From: an uncultured Porphyromonadaceae bacterium | GTDB taxonomy: Bacteria > Bacteroidota > Bacteroidia > Bacteroidales > Muribaculaceae | Length of the DNA: 64,000 nucleotides | Assembly: GCA_947175545.1 (NCBI GenBank) | Contig: CAMWNI010000009.1 | Location: 1-64,000 of the forward strand | Reading direction: 5' to 3' | In this document: piece after piece, positions 24,991 through 34,728 of the stretch | Numbering within the stretch: position 1 is the first letter of the stretch | Layout of the letters: the number at the start of each line of letters is the position of its first letter | Notes under the pieces: generated by a model | Database searches by the model: none | What the model was told of the DNA's origin: nothing | Seen by the model: only the letters and a program-made list of their open reading frames with translations | Made by a program: the position numbers and the translations under genes

Positions 24991-27900
24991 ATGCTTAACA
25001 GAATTTTAAAATCATCGCTGGCAAATCGTGTTGCCGTTCTGGTGCTGTCGGCAGTTATAATGATGGCCGGAATCTGGTCTCTGAGCCGGATGGAGGTTGA
25101 CATTTTTCCTGATCTGACCGCCCCGACTGTCGTTGTCATGACCGAGGCTGCGGGCCTTGCCCCCGAGGAGGTCGAGCGTCAGGTGACTTATCCGATTGAA
25201 TCGGCCGTCAACGGTGTCAGCGGAATCCGCCGCGTCCGTTCTGCCTCAAATCCGGGCTTCTCGGTTGTGTGGGCTGAATTTGACTGGGATACTGACGCTT
25301 ATCTTGCGCGCCAGATGATAACTGAACGTCTTGCAACGGTTGAAATGCCCGCTGGAGTCAGCGCTCCCGTCCTTGGACCTCAGTCGTCGATTCTTGGCGA
25401 GATGATGATTATCGGTCTGACATCGCCCGGCGACTCTGTGTCGATGATGGAACTGCGAACGATTGCTGACAAGACAATAACCCCGCGCCTGCTCTCAATT
25501 AGCGGCGTTGCGGCCGTTGCCGTTCTTGGCGGCGATGCAAAAGAGATGCAGATTGCCCTCGACCCCATGAAGATGCAGGCCTACGGAGTGTCGCTCTCTC
25601 AGGTTGCCGACGCTGTAGGCGCCATGAATGATAATGCATCTGGAGGTGTCATAATGGACTTCGGTAATGAGTATCTTGTGCGCGCTGACCTCAATACGTC
25701 TGACCCCGCCGAGATTGCTTCCGCACCGATTGGGGGCGGACTGACGGTTGGACATGTTGCAACTGTTGGTAATGCTGCCGCCGAACCTAAAATCGGTACG
25801 GCGAGCATCGAAGGTTCTCCGGCCGTGATTATTACTGTGACAAAGCAGGCCAATACCGGCACTCCCTCTCTGACTGCCCGGATTGACGCCGAGTTGGCAT
25901 CAATTGCCGCCGGCCTGCCTGTCGGAGTCAGGATGCACACCGATATTTTCCGCCAGAACGACTTCATTGAAACGAGCATCAGCAACTTGCAGCGCACTCT
26001 GCTTGAAGGCGCGGTTTTTGTTGCCATCGTTCTGTTCTTCTTTCTGATGAACCTGCGCACGACGCTGATTTCGCTCGTTGCCTTGCCAATGAGTATTCTT
26101 GTGACCGTATTGGTGCTTCATCTGCTTGGTTTCACAATCAATACGATGAGCCTCGGTGGCATTGCAATCGCCATCGGCTCGCTGGTCGATGATGCGATTG
26201 TCGACGTTGAGAACGTCTACCGCCGCCTGCGCCTGAACCGTGCGCTACCCAAGGAAGAGCGTCTTCCGGCAATCAAAGTAGTTTTCGAAGCCAGTGCCGA
26301 GGTCCGCATGCCAATTTTTAATTCCTCGCTGATTATCATGGCGAGCTTTCTGCCGCTCTTCTGCCTGAGCGGAGTTGAGGGCCGTTTGCTGATTCCGTTA
26401 GGCGTGGCGTTCATTATCGCTCTTATTGCGTCAACGTTCGTTGCCTTGACTCTCACTCCGGTTCTATGCTCTTATCTTCTTGGCTCCGGGCGCAACGAAA
26501 AAGCGCTCAGCGCAGAACCTGCATTGAGCGTGCGTTTTAAGAAATTTTATCGCCGTACGCTCACGTCTATTCTTGGACGCCCCAGGCCGATTCTGATTTC
26601 GACGGCGGTCCTGTTCCTTTTTGCCATTGGTGTGTTTTTCACCCTTGGCCGCGGCTTCCTGCCGCGATTCAACGAGGGGTCCTTTACAATCAACATCGGT
26701 ACGCTTCCTGGAGTCTCGCTTGAGGAGAGCGACAAACTGGCGCGCGAGGCCGAACGGGCAATCATGTCCGTGCCGGAGGTTCGCACTGTTGCGCGCAAAA
26801 CCGGCCGCGCCGAACTTGACGAACACTCTCTGAGTGTCAATGCCTCCGAACTGGAGGTGCCATACGTCCTGACGGACCGTTCGCGCTCCGAGGTTGAGGC
26901 TGAGCTTCGCCATAAGCTGACTGAACTTCCCGGCGTGAACGTAGAAATAGGTCAGCCAATCAGTCACCGCATTGACGCAATGCTCTCCGGCTCGAAAAGC
27001 CAGGTGGCAATCAAGCTTTTCGGTCCTGACTTGTCGGTTCTTTATTCGCTGGCTCAGAAAATCAAGGCATCGGTCAGTGAGGTTGACGGTATTGTCGATT
27101 TGAATGTCGAGCAGCTGGTTACTCGACCGGAACTGTTGATTCGTCCGCGTCGCGATGCTCTGGCGGCCCATGGGGTTTCGCTTGCCGAGTTCCGTCGCTG
27201 GATCAGTCTGGCCCTGAGCGGCGAGGCCGTTAGCCGCATCTATGACGGCGATTATCCTTATGATCTCACTTTGATTCTGGCGCATGAAAACCGACGCAGC
27301 GCCGAGGCCCTTCGCGCACTTCCGATTGACACTCCTGACGGCGTGGTGCCGTTGTCTTCGCTTGCCGACGTCATTTCGACCACCGGCCCGAGCGCAATCA
27401 ACCGCGAAAACGTCAAGCGCCGCATTATTATAAGTTGTAACGTCGAAGGTCGTGATCTTCGCGGAGCAATTGATGATATTCGCGACGAAATCGCCGCTGA
27501 CATCACTCTGCCCGAAGGCTACTATATCAATTACGGCGGGCAGTTCGAAAACGAAGAGGAAGCCGGACGCATTCTGTTGCTGACCTCCGTTGGCGCGCTG
27601 CTCATTATCATGCTGCTGCTCTTCGGTCAGTTCCGTTCGTGGAGTCAGACGGCGTTGATTCTGCTCAACATGCCCCTTGCGCTGATTGGCGGAATTCTGA
27701 TTCTATGGATTTGCGGAGGCGAGGTCAACATTCCTGCCGTTATCGGCTTCATTTCGCTGATGGGAATTTCAACACGAAACGGTATGTTGCTGATTTCTCA
27801 CTATAATTCACTGTCTGACCTTAGTCTGCGGGAGCGTGTTATCAATGGCTCGTCTGACCGTCTTCTGCCAATAGTCATGACGGCGCTCACGTCTGCGCTC

Positions 27901-28056
27901 GCTCTTGTCCCGCTGGCGGTCAATGGTTCCGAACCGGGCAATGAGATTCAAAGTCCTATGGCCCTTGTTATTCTCGGCGGACTGATTTCGTCAACTGTGT
28001 TGAATCTTTATGTTGTTCCGGTAGTATATTCGATGATTAATAAGAACAAACAATGA
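24991..28056 (+). CDS. RND heavy-metal efflux pump (CusA/CzcA family)
   Basis: 1021 aa from ATG 24991; the in-frame start at 24928 overlaps the adaptor gene and lacks the standard N-terminus. The protein starts LNRILKSSLANRVAVLVLSA and carries the usual 12 membrane helices. Two large periplasmic loops carry VDIFPDLTAP and GVSLEESDKLAREAE. The helix-4 region GGIAIAIGSLVDDAIVDVEN holds acidic residues for proton relay, as in metal-exporting RND pumps. It is a proton-driven metal exporter in complex with the flanking adaptor and channel proteins. It overlaps the TolC-like gene by 4 nt. Confidence 0.93.
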   Translation: MLNRILKSSLANRVAVLVLSAVIMMAGIWSLSRMEVDIFPDLTAPTVVVMTEAAGLAPEEVERQVTYPIESAVNGVSGIRRVRSASNPGFSVVWAEFDWDTDAYLARQMITERLATVEMPAGVSAPVLGPQSSILGEMMIIGLTSPGDSVSMMELRTIADKTITPRLLSISGVAAVAVLGGDAKEMQIALDPMKMQAYGVSLSQVADAVGAMNDNASGGVIMDFGNEYLVRADLNTSDPAEIASAPIGGGLTVGHVATVGNAAAEPKIGTASIEGSPAVIITVTKQANTGTPSLTARIDAELASIAAGLPVGVRMHTDIFRQNDFIETSISNLQRTLLEGAVFVAIVLFFFLMNLRTTLISLVALPMSILVTVLVLHLLGFTINTMSLGGIAIAIGSLVDDAIVDVENVYRRLRLNRALPKEERLPAIKVVFEASAEVRMPIFNSSLIIMASFLPLFCLSGVEGRLLIPLGVAFIIALIASTFVALTLTPVLCSYLLGSGRNEKALSAEPALSVRFKKFYRRTLTSILGRPRPILISTAVLFLFAIGVFFTLGRGFLPRFNEGSFTINIGTLPGVSLEESDKLAREAERAIMSVPEVRTVARKTGRAELDEHSLSVNASELEVPYVLTDRSRSEVEAELRHKLTELPGVNVEIGQPISHRIDAMLSGSKSQVAIKLFGPDLSVLYSLAQKIKASVSEVDGIVDLNVEQLVTRPELLIRPRRDALAAHGVSLAEFRRWISLALSGEAVSRIYDGDYPYDLTLILAHENRRSAEALRALPIDTPDGVVPLSSLADVISTTGPSAINRENVKRRIIISCNVEGRDLRGAIDDIRDEIAADITLPEGYYINYGGQFENEEEAGRILLLTSVGALLIIMLLLFGQFRSWSQTALILLNMPLALIGGILILWICGGEVNIPAVIGFISLMGISTRNGMLLISHYNSLSDLSLRERVINGSSDRLLPIVMTALTSALALVPLAVNGSEPGNEIQSPMALVILGGLISSTVLNLYVVPVVYSMINKNKQ

Positions 28057-29210
28057 GAAAAGTAATTGTTGCCTTAGTTTTACCCTTGTTGGCCGTCAAC
28101 ATCTCGGCGCAGGCCGAGACTGACTTTGACGGTGTCGTTGACCGTGTGATGGAGTCTCTGACCAATGTCCTCACAGTCAATAACGCACTGGATGCCCGCA
28201 TTATGGGGCTGGCGGCTGAAAACACTCTGCCAGGACCGGAAGTAGGGTTTGAATATAAGTTTCCGCAACAGAGCGGTGTTGGCAACCGATGGGGTCTGGA
28301 AGTCAGCCAGGGGTTTGACTGGCCCGCAATCTACCGCGCACGCCGCGATGCCGCCGAAGGGCTGCGTGACCTTCGCGGACGCGTTTCGGCCTCTGCTTAC
28401 CGCCGGCTGCGCTGTGAGGTTGAAGACCGCGTGATGCAGGTAATCGAGGCCAGGAAACGCGTTGCTATCCTTGAGGTTGTTGAGCGCAATCTGGCCGAGG
28501 TCAGCGAGAAAAGCGAGCATATGCTCAACCTTGGACAGATAACCGTTCTTGACCGACGCAAGGCCGAATTTGAGCTGCTCGCGATTAAGGAGAAACTTAC
28601 TGATGCGCGCGCCGAACTTGATCGGCTGACCGCTACTGTGGGCTTTGGGCAGGTTATTCCTGACGGTCTTGACCGCCTGACAGACTTTCCCGCCCGCCTG
28701 ACTGCCGCTCCGATATCAACGGCCGAAGAGATTGAACTCGAAACCGAAATAGTGGGCGAAATGTCAAACGCCAGAGTCGAGAACCTGAAGAAACTGCCGT
28801 CGTTTTCGCTCGGTTACGTCCATGATTTTGAAGAAGGCATCCATTTCAATGGTTTCTCCGTGGGCGTGAATCTGCCCTCCTATGGAGCAGGAAAGAGCGC
28901 GACGGCTGCGCGTCTCGAGGCTGAAACTGCTATGATGAAACTGAACGAGGCTCGCGCGGAGCGTCAGGCCGAACTGAAAAACAATGCGGCTGAACTTGTG
29001 CGCCTTGAATCGCTGCTTGCCGACTATGACCGCGCCATTGGCGGGGATGACTACCTGCGTTTGCTGAAAAAGTCGTTTGATGCCCGACAGATTACTCTGA
29101 CTCAGTATATTCTGGACCAGAACTGGTATCTTAACGCACGCCTTGACCATCTTGCCCTTCAATTGCGTTATCACCGCCTTCTGCCGCTTGCCAATCCCGT
29201 TTCCGAGTAA
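28053..29210 (+). CDS. TolC-family outer membrane efflux protein
   Basis: 385 aa. Signal peptide (KVIVALVLPLLAVNISAQA), then two long helical segments with a CzcC-like pattern: AENTLPGPEVGFEYKFPQQ, an ARRDAAEGLRDLRGRVSAS helix, GQITVLDRRKAEFEL, and a second half with VGVNLPSYGAGKSATAARLEA. This shorter TolC type is typical of CusC/CzcC exit channels. It completes the tripartite efflux operon and is translationally coupled to the pump. Confidence 0.88.
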   Translation: MRKVIVALVLPLLAVNISAQAETDFDGVVDRVMESLTNVLTVNNALDARIMGLAAENTLPGPEVGFEYKFPQQSGVGNRWGLEVSQGFDWPAIYRARRDAAEGLRDLRGRVSASAYRRLRCEVEDRVMQVIEARKRVAILEVVERNLAEVSEKSEHMLNLGQITVLDRRKAEFELLAIKEKLTDARAELDRLTATVGFGQVIPDGLDRLTDFPARLTAAPISTAEEIELETEIVGEMSNARVENLKKLPSFSLGYVHDFEEGIHFNGFSVGVNLPSYGAGKSATAARLEAETAMMKLNEARAERQAELKNNAAELVRLESLLADYDRAIGGDDYLRLLKKSFDARQITLTQYILDQNWYLNARLDHLALQLRYHRLLPLANPVSE

Positions 29211-29248
29211 AAGTTTCGGGTAAATCTAAAAAAAATTGCCCGAAACAC

Positions 29249-29279
29249 TTGACAAACGCTTAAAAATGTTGTGACTTTG
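29249..29279 (+). promoter_or_regulatory. Strong-looking promoter of a candidate small RNA
   Basis: TTGAC (29249-29253), a 20-nt spacer after TTG, TGACTTTG (29272-29279; one mismatch to TAnnTTTG), with an A-rich upstream stretch. The predicted start, about 29283-29286, is exactly where a long stem begins. Confidence 0.62.
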
Positions 29280-29284
29280 CAAAC

Positions 29285-29465
29285 AGATTGCCAAGGCGTG
29301 GGACGAAACCATCCGTCTTCTCACCCCAATTCGAAAACAAGATTTTGGCGATCTCTCGGAGTTGCGTCGTTGCGCGAACCAATTATTTGATGCGGTTTGC
29401 TTCAGTGTATGCCCCCCGAGTTCATTTCTTGCCCGGTTAATGACCTGCGGAGAGATTTTTTTAGA
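29285..29465 (+). ncRNA. Candidate structured small RNA, about 180 nt, class unknown
   Basis: It lies between the convergent efflux operon (+) and the porin gene (-), directly after a promoter. Seen elements: stem AGATTGCCAA (29285-29294) with TTGGCGATCT (29345-29354) enclosing a GACG/CGTC hairpin; a second hairpin GTTGCG/CGCGAAC (about 29361-29379) with a bulged G; CTCGG (29355-29359) able to pair with CCGAG (29416-29420); and GAGAGAT (29451-29457) just before a T7 run, complementary to ATCTCTC (29351-29357). The last pairing competes with the first stem. There is no ORF and no known RNA motif that I recognise (not RNase P, tmRNA or SRP). A 6S-like regulator is one speculative option by size. 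Confidence 0.5.
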
Positions 29466-29480
29466 TTCCGTTCTTCGGCA

Positions 29481-30797
29481 TCAGAAGCTGAAGGCGCCGA
29501 GGAGGCCGAGTCGATGGGCCGTGCGGGAGGTGAGGTCGAAGTTCTGGCGTTTGCCGACGTTATAGCCAAGGCCGACCTGGACGCGGGGTGTGATGCTGTA
29601 GAAAATATTAGCTGCACCGTAGACGCCATATTTGTACTCGTCGCCGCCAACGGCGTTCGTGTGCGGATAATAGCGTGCCTGGCCCCAGGCAGTGGCGAGC
29701 GATACTTTCGGCGAAAGATGGTATTGAAGACCGACCATGTAGCCTAACACGTAGGGCGCATAGAGCGTTCCGGGCTTTTCAGGGTCGGCTACCATGTCAT
29801 AGTTGTTAAGCATCCAGTCGCCGCCGAGCGAGGCAATGCCTCGGCCGCCGTTAACCGTCGCATATACAGTCAGGGGGCTTACTGGATTGAACACAGAACT
29901 GATTTGTAAGCCCCATGCCATAGTATGGACGTTTTCTCTCTTAATCATGTTGCGATAAGACATTTCGCGCGTAGTAGCCGAAATGCGGACGTGTTGCATA
30001 TTGTTCTTGCCCCATTGATACTGGACGAAGAAACCAAGGTCTGGAACCCATTGACGCACTGACTTCGTGTCGTTTTCGCCTCCGGTTGTCTTCAATGCGA
30101 CCGGATTTTCAACAGACGCTGCAATGGTCCAGTGGTCTTTCCAGGTATGGGCATATCTGACAAGGACGGCTGCTGCGTCCACTTTGTTGTTCGGCCCCTG
30201 CACGTCAACCGTAGGGGGGAGGGCGGCGGGGTCGGAAAAGGTTGTCGCTGCCAGACCGAATGTCCAGTCGTTTAAGGTCGCATATGCTTTGTTGAGTTTA
30301 AACCCTACGCCCTCATAGCCGCTGAATTCGCCTTCGACGTAAAGGGTATACGTCCCAAGGCTGCTGTTATGGCCGCCGGCGCGGAGATAGATTGCCGTGC
30401 CTGACGCATTCAGCCCCATCGCACGCATATTGGTCTGATCCGGATGCATAGGTATCTGGTATGGGGTAAACGCAACTCCGGGCAGCGCTCCGTGCCAGTC
30501 GTACCAGCCGCGAATTTTGACAATTCCCCCAATGCCCATAGCGAAGTTGGTGTTTTTCGTCATAAACATAAAGTAAGGTGCGGCAGGTTCGGTTGCATAC
30601 CTGAATTGGTCTTCATAGAAAATCTGCATCAGACGCGCAATAGAGTCGGCGGAAGGTTTAGCAGACCTGTCTCCATCCATAATGATGACCTTATGCGAAT
30701 TCCTTACGGAATCTTCAGCCACTTCACGGGGAGTGACGGCATTGATGGATGTTACTCCCAGAAGAGCCATTGCGGTGCTGATAATGTGTTTTATCAT
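29481..30797 (-). CDS. DcaP-like outer membrane porin
   Basis: 438 aa. Signal peptide (KHIISTAMALLGVTSINA), a short helical N-terminal segment (about 45-65, SADSIARLMQIFYEDQFRY), then a barrel beginning with NTNFAMGIGGIVKIRGWYDWHGALPG-like strands characteristic of DcaP trimeric porins, and ending in LLGAFSF with a terminal Phe. DcaP proteins let anionic small molecules cross the outer membrane. A hairpin at 30816-30848 separates it from the upstream serine deaminase gene; I found no strong promoter, so partial read-through may express it. Confidence 0.78.
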   Translation of the reverse strand: MIKHIISTAMALLGVTSINAVTPREVAEDSVRNSHKVIIMDGDRSAKPSADSIARLMQIFYEDQFRYATEPAAPYFMFMTKNTNFAMGIGGIVKIRGWYDWHGALPGVAFTPYQIPMHPDQTNMRAMGLNASGTAIYLRAGGHNSSLGTYTLYVEGEFSGYEGVGFKLNKAYATLNDWTFGLAATTFSDPAALPPTVDVQGPNNKVDAAAVLVRYAHTWKDHWTIAASVENPVALKTTGGENDTKSVRQWVPDLGFFVQYQWGKNNMQHVRISATTREMSYRNMIKRENVHTMAWGLQISSVFNPVSPLTVYATVNGGRGIASLGGDWMLNNYDMVADPEKPGTLYAPYVLGYMVGLQYHLSPKVSLATAWGQARYYPHTNAVGGDEYKYGVYGAANIFYSITPRVQVGLGYNVGKRQNFDLTSRTAHRLGLLGAFSF

Positions 30798-30815
30798 AAT
30801 TGTATAAATAGCGAA

Positions 30816-30848
30816 ACCGCAGCCTGACGGGTTTGTCAGGTCTGCGGT
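30816..30848 (-). terminator. Hairpin between sdaA and the porin gene
   Basis: A 13-bp stem with one bulge (ACCGCAG CCTGAC / GTCAGG T CTGCGGT) and a 6-nt loop, 35 nt after the sdaA stop and 19 nt before the porin ATG. A moderately T-rich stretch follows in the minus direction. Confidence 0.72.
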
Positions 30849-30883
30849 AATAAAACGCTTAAAAAGTCTAAAAAGTTCCGATT

Positions 30884-32083
30884 CTACTTAAAACCGAGGG
30901 CAAGACCTCCTTTTGCGGTCTCTTTGTACAGCGACGGAAGGTCATGGCCTGTCTGCTTCATTACTTCAACAACGCGGTCAAAGGAAACGGAGTGGCGACC
31001 GTCGGAGAACGCCGAATAGAGATTGGCGTCCAGCGCGCGCGCTGCAGCATAGGCATTGCGCTCGATGCAGGGAATCTGGACCAGTCCGCAGACGGGGTCG
31101 CACGTCAGTCCGAGGTGATGTTCAAGCCCCATTTCGGCTGAATATTCAATCTGACGCGGCGTTCCGCCGAAAAGCTGACTCGCGGCGGCGGCAGCCATTG
31201 CGCACGCAACTCCAACTTCGCCCTGGCAGCCTACCTCAGCTCCGGCGACTGAGGCGTTGGCCTTGACGACGTTGCCGAAAAGGCCGGCCGTTGCCAGCGC
31301 ACGAAGAATCCGCTGTTCGCTGAATCCTTTGGAGGTATGCAGATGGTAGAGAACGGCGGGGACGATGCCGCATGAGCCGCAGGTCGGGGCCGTTACGATT
31401 TTCCCGCCGGCCGCATTTTCTTCGCTGACGGCAAGGGCGTAGGCGTAGACCAGTCCGCGCGATTTAAGCGACGAACTGTAACCGGCGGCATGCACATAGT
31501 AGCTTGTGGCCTTGCGTGCAACTCCGAGGCCTCCGGGCAGCACGCCCTCAGCTTCGATTCCGCGTTCGACAGCCTGTTTCATAACATGCCATACTTCCTT
31601 CAGGTAGTCCCAGATCGAGGGATCTTCGCAGCGGTCTACGTATTCCCAGAACGCATGGCCGGTTGCGTCACACCATTTCAGTATGTCACTGATGGTGTGC
31701 ATGTCGTATACATCCTCGACCTCCTTTTCCGTCGAACCTTCCTCGACTACGTCGCCGCCGCCGATGGAGTATTTCGTTGTCTCGCCGAGCAGTTTGCCTT
31801 CGGAGTCGAACGCCCGCAGGGTCATGCCGTTGGGGTGGAAGGGAAGAAAAATGTCAGGTTGCCAGACTATTTCTGTCGGAGCGATAGGCGTCAGAACGTC
31901 AAGTATGGCCTTGTCAGTCAGATGGCCTTTGCCGGTTGCGGCAAGCGAACCATAAAGAGTCACCTCGAAGCGCGAGGCCCCGGGGTGACTTTTGCCGAAC
32001 TGTTTGGCTGCGTTGCGCGGGCCCATCGTGTGTGACGAACTCGGGCCGTAGCCAATCTTGTAGAGTTGACGGATTGATTCCAC
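30884..32083 (-). CDS. sdaA: L-serine ammonia-lyase, iron-sulfur type
   Basis: 399 aa, the single-chain form. The N-terminal beta domain starts SIRQLYKIGYGPSSSHTMGP. The alpha domain carries the conserved Cys residues for the [4Fe-4S] cluster in APTCGSCGIVPA, VGCQGEVG and CDPVCGLVQIPC. It deaminates L-serine to pyruvate and ammonia. It lies 3 nt after the PPi-phosphofructokinase gene and is presumably co-transcribed, linking glycolytic flux and serine breakdown to pyruvate; the link is inference. Confidence 0.94.
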   Translation of the reverse strand: MESIRQLYKIGYGPSSSHTMGPRNAAKQFGKSHPGASRFEVTLYGSLAATGKGHLTDKAILDVLTPIAPTEIVWQPDIFLPFHPNGMTLRAFDSEGKLLGETTKYSIGGGDVVEEGSTEKEVEDVYDMHTISDILKWCDATGHAFWEYVDRCEDPSIWDYLKEVWHVMKQAVERGIEAEGVLPGGLGVARKATSYYVHAAGYSSSLKSRGLVYAYALAVSEENAAGGKIVTAPTCGSCGIVPAVLYHLHTSKGFSEQRILRALATAGLFGNVVKANASVAGAEVGCQGEVGVACAMAAAAASQLFGGTPRQIEYSAEMGLEHHLGLTCDPVCGLVQIPCIERNAYAAARALDANLYSAFSDGRHSVSFDRVVEVMKQTGHDLPSLYKETAKGGLALGFK

Positions 32084-32086
32084 TTA

Positions 32087-33736
32087 TTACTTGTCGAGAT
32101 GCTCGTAGCGAAGAGTTGCGGTACACTGGTCGCAGACTTCGGAGGGACCGAAATACTGGATAGGACCGGGATACATGTAGCAGGTTTCCTTGGCCCAGGT
32201 GTCGCGCTTGGCGGTGAAACGCTTGAAGGGAGTGCCGGCCAGGTCAACGAGCGCTTTCTGGATAACGGGCTTCATTTCGCCGTGGCGACGCTCCATGTTC
32301 ATCATCATGGTGATGGGAATACCACCTGCAATCCACTGAATGGAGGGCGCAACCAGATTGCGTACGCTACTCATGTAGCCGGTAACGCCGGCGTTAATCA
32401 GCATGGCTGCGTTGTAGCCGAGTGCGTAGCAATAGTCAGCGTCGAAGTTCGACGGGTCAGCGCAACGGCCTTCATAGCCGAAGAAGTGATACTGGGTTGC
32501 GAACTTGCCGTTATAGCTGCCTTCGGCCTTCATTTCGGCCAAACGCTTGCCTACCATTTCGCCAAGAAGTTTTTCAGTCTCGATGAGCGAAACCTGAACG
32601 TTGCCGTGGGGGTCGCGGTCAAGGCTGAGCTGACGGGCCACTCCGTGGGGGAGGGCAGCGTAGATTTCAGCGTTAACGGCGCTAAGATGGTCGATGACCC
32701 ACTGGCGCTGGGCTGCCTGGCCTTCTACCTTGGCAAATTCTTCGCCGTTGTGGGCAAGGAGGTCGTTCAGTTCAGCAATCAGGTTCTTCATTGCGGGGAT
32801 AAACTCAATCAGGCCTTCGGGAATCAGCACTGTGCCGAAGTTGAGGCCGTTGGCGGCGCGGGCTGCAACAACGTTTGCAATGTAGTCAACGATGTCCTGG
32901 AGGGTCTGATTTTTGGCTTCGACCTCTTCGGAGATGATGCAGATGTTAGGCTGAACCTGCAAGGCGCATTCAAGGGCGATATGGCTTGCGGAACGGCCCA
33001 TCAGCTTTACGAAGTGCCAGTATTTTTTCGCTGAGTTGCAGTCACGCTGGATGTTGCCGATTACTTCAGAGTAGACTTTGGTTGCGGTGTCAAAGCCGAA
33101 TGAGGTTTCGATGAATTCGTTCTTCAGGTCGCCGTCAATGGTCTTGGGACAGCCGATAACCTGAACGCCGGCACCGATTGCCTTATAGTATTCGGCGAGG
33201 ATTGCGGCGTTGGTGTTCGAGTCGTCACCGCCAATGATTACGAGGGCAGTGATGTCGAGTTGCTTGAGGATTTCAAGACCCTTGTCGAACTGCTCTTGAG
33301 TTTCGAGCTTGGTACGTCCGGAACCGATGATGTCAAAGCCGCCGGTGTTGCGGTATTCGTCAATGATTTCCGGAGTGAGTTCCATGTATTTGTGGTCAAC
33401 GAAACCGCCGGGACCCATAAGGAAACCGTAGAGGCGGCTGTTTTTGTTGATTTTCTTGATGCCGTCGAAAAGACCGCAGATGACATTGTGGCCGCCGGGA
33501 GCCTGACCGCCGGAAAGGATAACACCGACGTTGAGGGGTTTGCCTACGGAGGGAGCCGCTTCAACGAAGGTCAGCTCGGGCAGACCGTATGTGTTGGGGA
33601 ACAGGGCCTTGATTTCATCCTGGTTGGCAACTGAGTTTGTGGGGGCTCCTAACTTGGCCTCTACTGCACCTTTCAGTGCGTAGGGAAGTTTGGGCTGATA
33701 AGTGGCGCGAGCCTGTTGCAAAGCACTCTTTTTCAT
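32087..33736 (-). CDS. pfp: Pyrophosphate-dependent 6-phosphofructokinase
   Basis: 549 aa from ATG 33736. A longer TTG start at 33811 is actually the -33 promoter element. Signature motifs: [19 protein letters not shown] (about 70-88), GGDDSNTNA, with the Asp typical of PPi enzymes where ATP enzymes have [15 protein letters not shown] and [14 protein letters not shown]. The length is that of the long PFP type with an extra helical insert. It interconverts fructose-6-phosphate and fructose-1,6-bisphosphate using PPi, so it is reversible. Promoter at 33781-33811. Confidence 0.93.
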   Translation of the reverse strand: MKKSALQQARATYQPKLPYALKGAVEAKLGAPTNSVANQDEIKALFPNTYGLPELTFVEAAPSVGKPLNVGVILSGGQAPGGHNVICGLFDGIKKINKNSRLYGFLMGPGGFVDHKYMELTPEIIDEYRNTGGFDIIGSGRTKLETQEQFDKGLEILKQLDITALVIIGGDDSNTNAAILAEYYKAIGAGVQVIGCPKTIDGDLKNEFIETSFGFDTATKVYSEVIGNIQRDCNSAKKYWHFVKLMGRSASHIALECALQVQPNICIISEEVEAKNQTLQDIVDYIANVVAARAANGLNFGTVLIPEGLIEFIPAMKNLIAELNDLLAHNGEEFAKVEGQAAQRQWVIDHLSAVNAEIYAALPHGVARQLSLDRDPHGNVQVSLIETEKLLGEMVGKRLAEMKAEGSYNGKFATQYHFFGYEGRCADPSNFDADYCYALGYNAAMLINAGVTGYMSSVRNLVAPSIQWIAGGIPITMMMNMERRHGEMKPVIQKALVDLAGTPFKRFTAKRDTWAKETCYMYPGPIQYFGPSEVCDQCTATLRYEHLDK

Positions 33737-33780
33737 GTGTCTTTTATTATTGATAATTTGTTTTGGTTCTGAATGAGATG

Positions 33781-33811
33781 CAAAGTTACGAATTTTTTGG
33801 AACTCACGCAA
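33781..33811 (-). promoter_or_regulatory. Promoter of the pfp-sdaA unit
   Basis: TAACTTTG (33781-33788) and TTG (33809-33811), 20-nt spacer on the minus strand; leader about 40 nt. Confidence 0.85.
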
Positions 33812-33820
33812 TTAATTTTT

Positions 33821-34708
33821 TCAGGCCGGTTCCATGTGTAGCCCGACGTGGGTTTCCGGACCGAACTTTTCGCGCAGGCGACGTTCAACCTCCGAGGCAA
33901 TCAGGTGGGCGTCATGGAGGCTCTGGCTTCCGTCCATTTTCAGATGGGCCTCAATTGCGATGTTGCTGCCAATGCGGCGTGTGCGCAGGCGGTGCATGCC
34001 GCAGACGCCCGGAGTTGTCAGCATGAGTTCGGTTATGTCAGATTCGGTTGTTTGCGGAAGCGAGCGCTCAAGCAGTTCATCAATGCACGGTTTGATGATT
34101 CTGAGTGCGACGCTGATTATCAGCGCGCTGACAACTACTGCGGCAATCGGATCAAGAATCCGCCATTTCTCGCCAAGAAACATTGCGCCGGCAATGCCGA
34201 TTAAGGTGCCGATTGAGGAAAGTGCGTCAGACCGGTGATGCCATGCGTTCGCAATCAGTGCTGTTGAGTTGAGCGATTTGCCTTTCAGGACCGTGTAACG
34301 ATACAATCCTTCTTTTGACAGAATTGAAATCGCTGCGACAATCAGCGCAATCATACGCGGGCGGGGAAGTACCTTGCCATTGAGGGCGTCGGTTGTCAGA
34401 ATGGCGTTTTCGACGCATAAATCTATGCCGACCAACAGGAGTGCGACTCCGATTATCAGGCTTGCAAGGGTTTCATATTTGCCATGACCGTAGTCATGGC
34501 CTTCGTCTTGCGGCTTGCCTGAGATGCGCACGAAAATCAGTACGATGACGTCTGTCAGGAAGTCCGAGAGCGAATGGACCGCGTCGGCAATCATGGCAGA
34601 GCTTCGACCAATGACTCCGCCTATGAATTTAATGATGACAAGCAGCAGATTGACGACACTGCCGGTAATTGTCAGTCGGAATATTTGCTTTTCGCGTGAT
34701 GATAACAT
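33821..34708 (-). CDS. Cation diffusion facilitator (CDF) transporter
   Basis: 295 aa from ATG 34708; a GTG at 34744 would overlap the preceding gene. Six membrane helices, with metal-site motifs ADAVHSLSDF (HxxxD, helix 2) and NAWHHRSDALSS (HxxxD, helix 5), and GHDYGHGKYETLA after helix 2. A cytoplasmic C-terminal domain (about 210-295) has HRLRTRRIGSNIAIEAHLKMD. Proton-coupled export of Zn, Fe or a similar divalent metal is expected. It is the last gene of the guaB-PPIase run, 20 nt after the preceding stop. Confidence 0.9.
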   Translation of the reverse strand: MLSSREKQIFRLTITGSVVNLLLVIIKFIGGVIGRSSAMIADAVHSLSDFLTDVIVLIFVRISGKPQDEGHDYGHGKYETLASLIIGVALLLVGIDLCVENAILTTDALNGKVLPRPRMIALIVAAISILSKEGLYRYTVLKGKSLNSTALIANAWHHRSDALSSIGTLIGIAGAMFLGEKWRILDPIAAVVVSALIISVALRIIKPCIDELLERSLPQTTESDITELMLTTPGVCGMHRLRTRRIGSNIAIEAHLKMDGSQSLHDAHLIASEVERRLREKFGPETHVGLHMEPA

Positions 34709-34728
34709 TTGGAATAATGTATTTTTGA

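Noticed and set aside
26464-27285. 273-codon ORF antisense to the RND pump gene
   Set aside because: Lies wholly inside a clear RND gene in a mirrored codon frame; no domain and no promoter.
29285-29465. RNase P RNA, tmRNA or SRP RNA as identity for the structured RNA
   Set aside because: The hallmark sequences of these RNAs are absent, and a closed 5'-3' rod typical of 6S RNA was not clearly found, so no class is assigned.
32099-33034. 311-codon ORF antisense to the PPi-phosphofructokinase gene
   Set aside because: A shadow of the conserved pfp coding frame; Gly/Val/Asn-rich translation without a recognisable family.
33737-33811. Longer TTG-initiated start for the PPi-phosphofructokinase
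   Set aside because: The TTG is the -33 element of a consensus promoter, so translation cannot start there.
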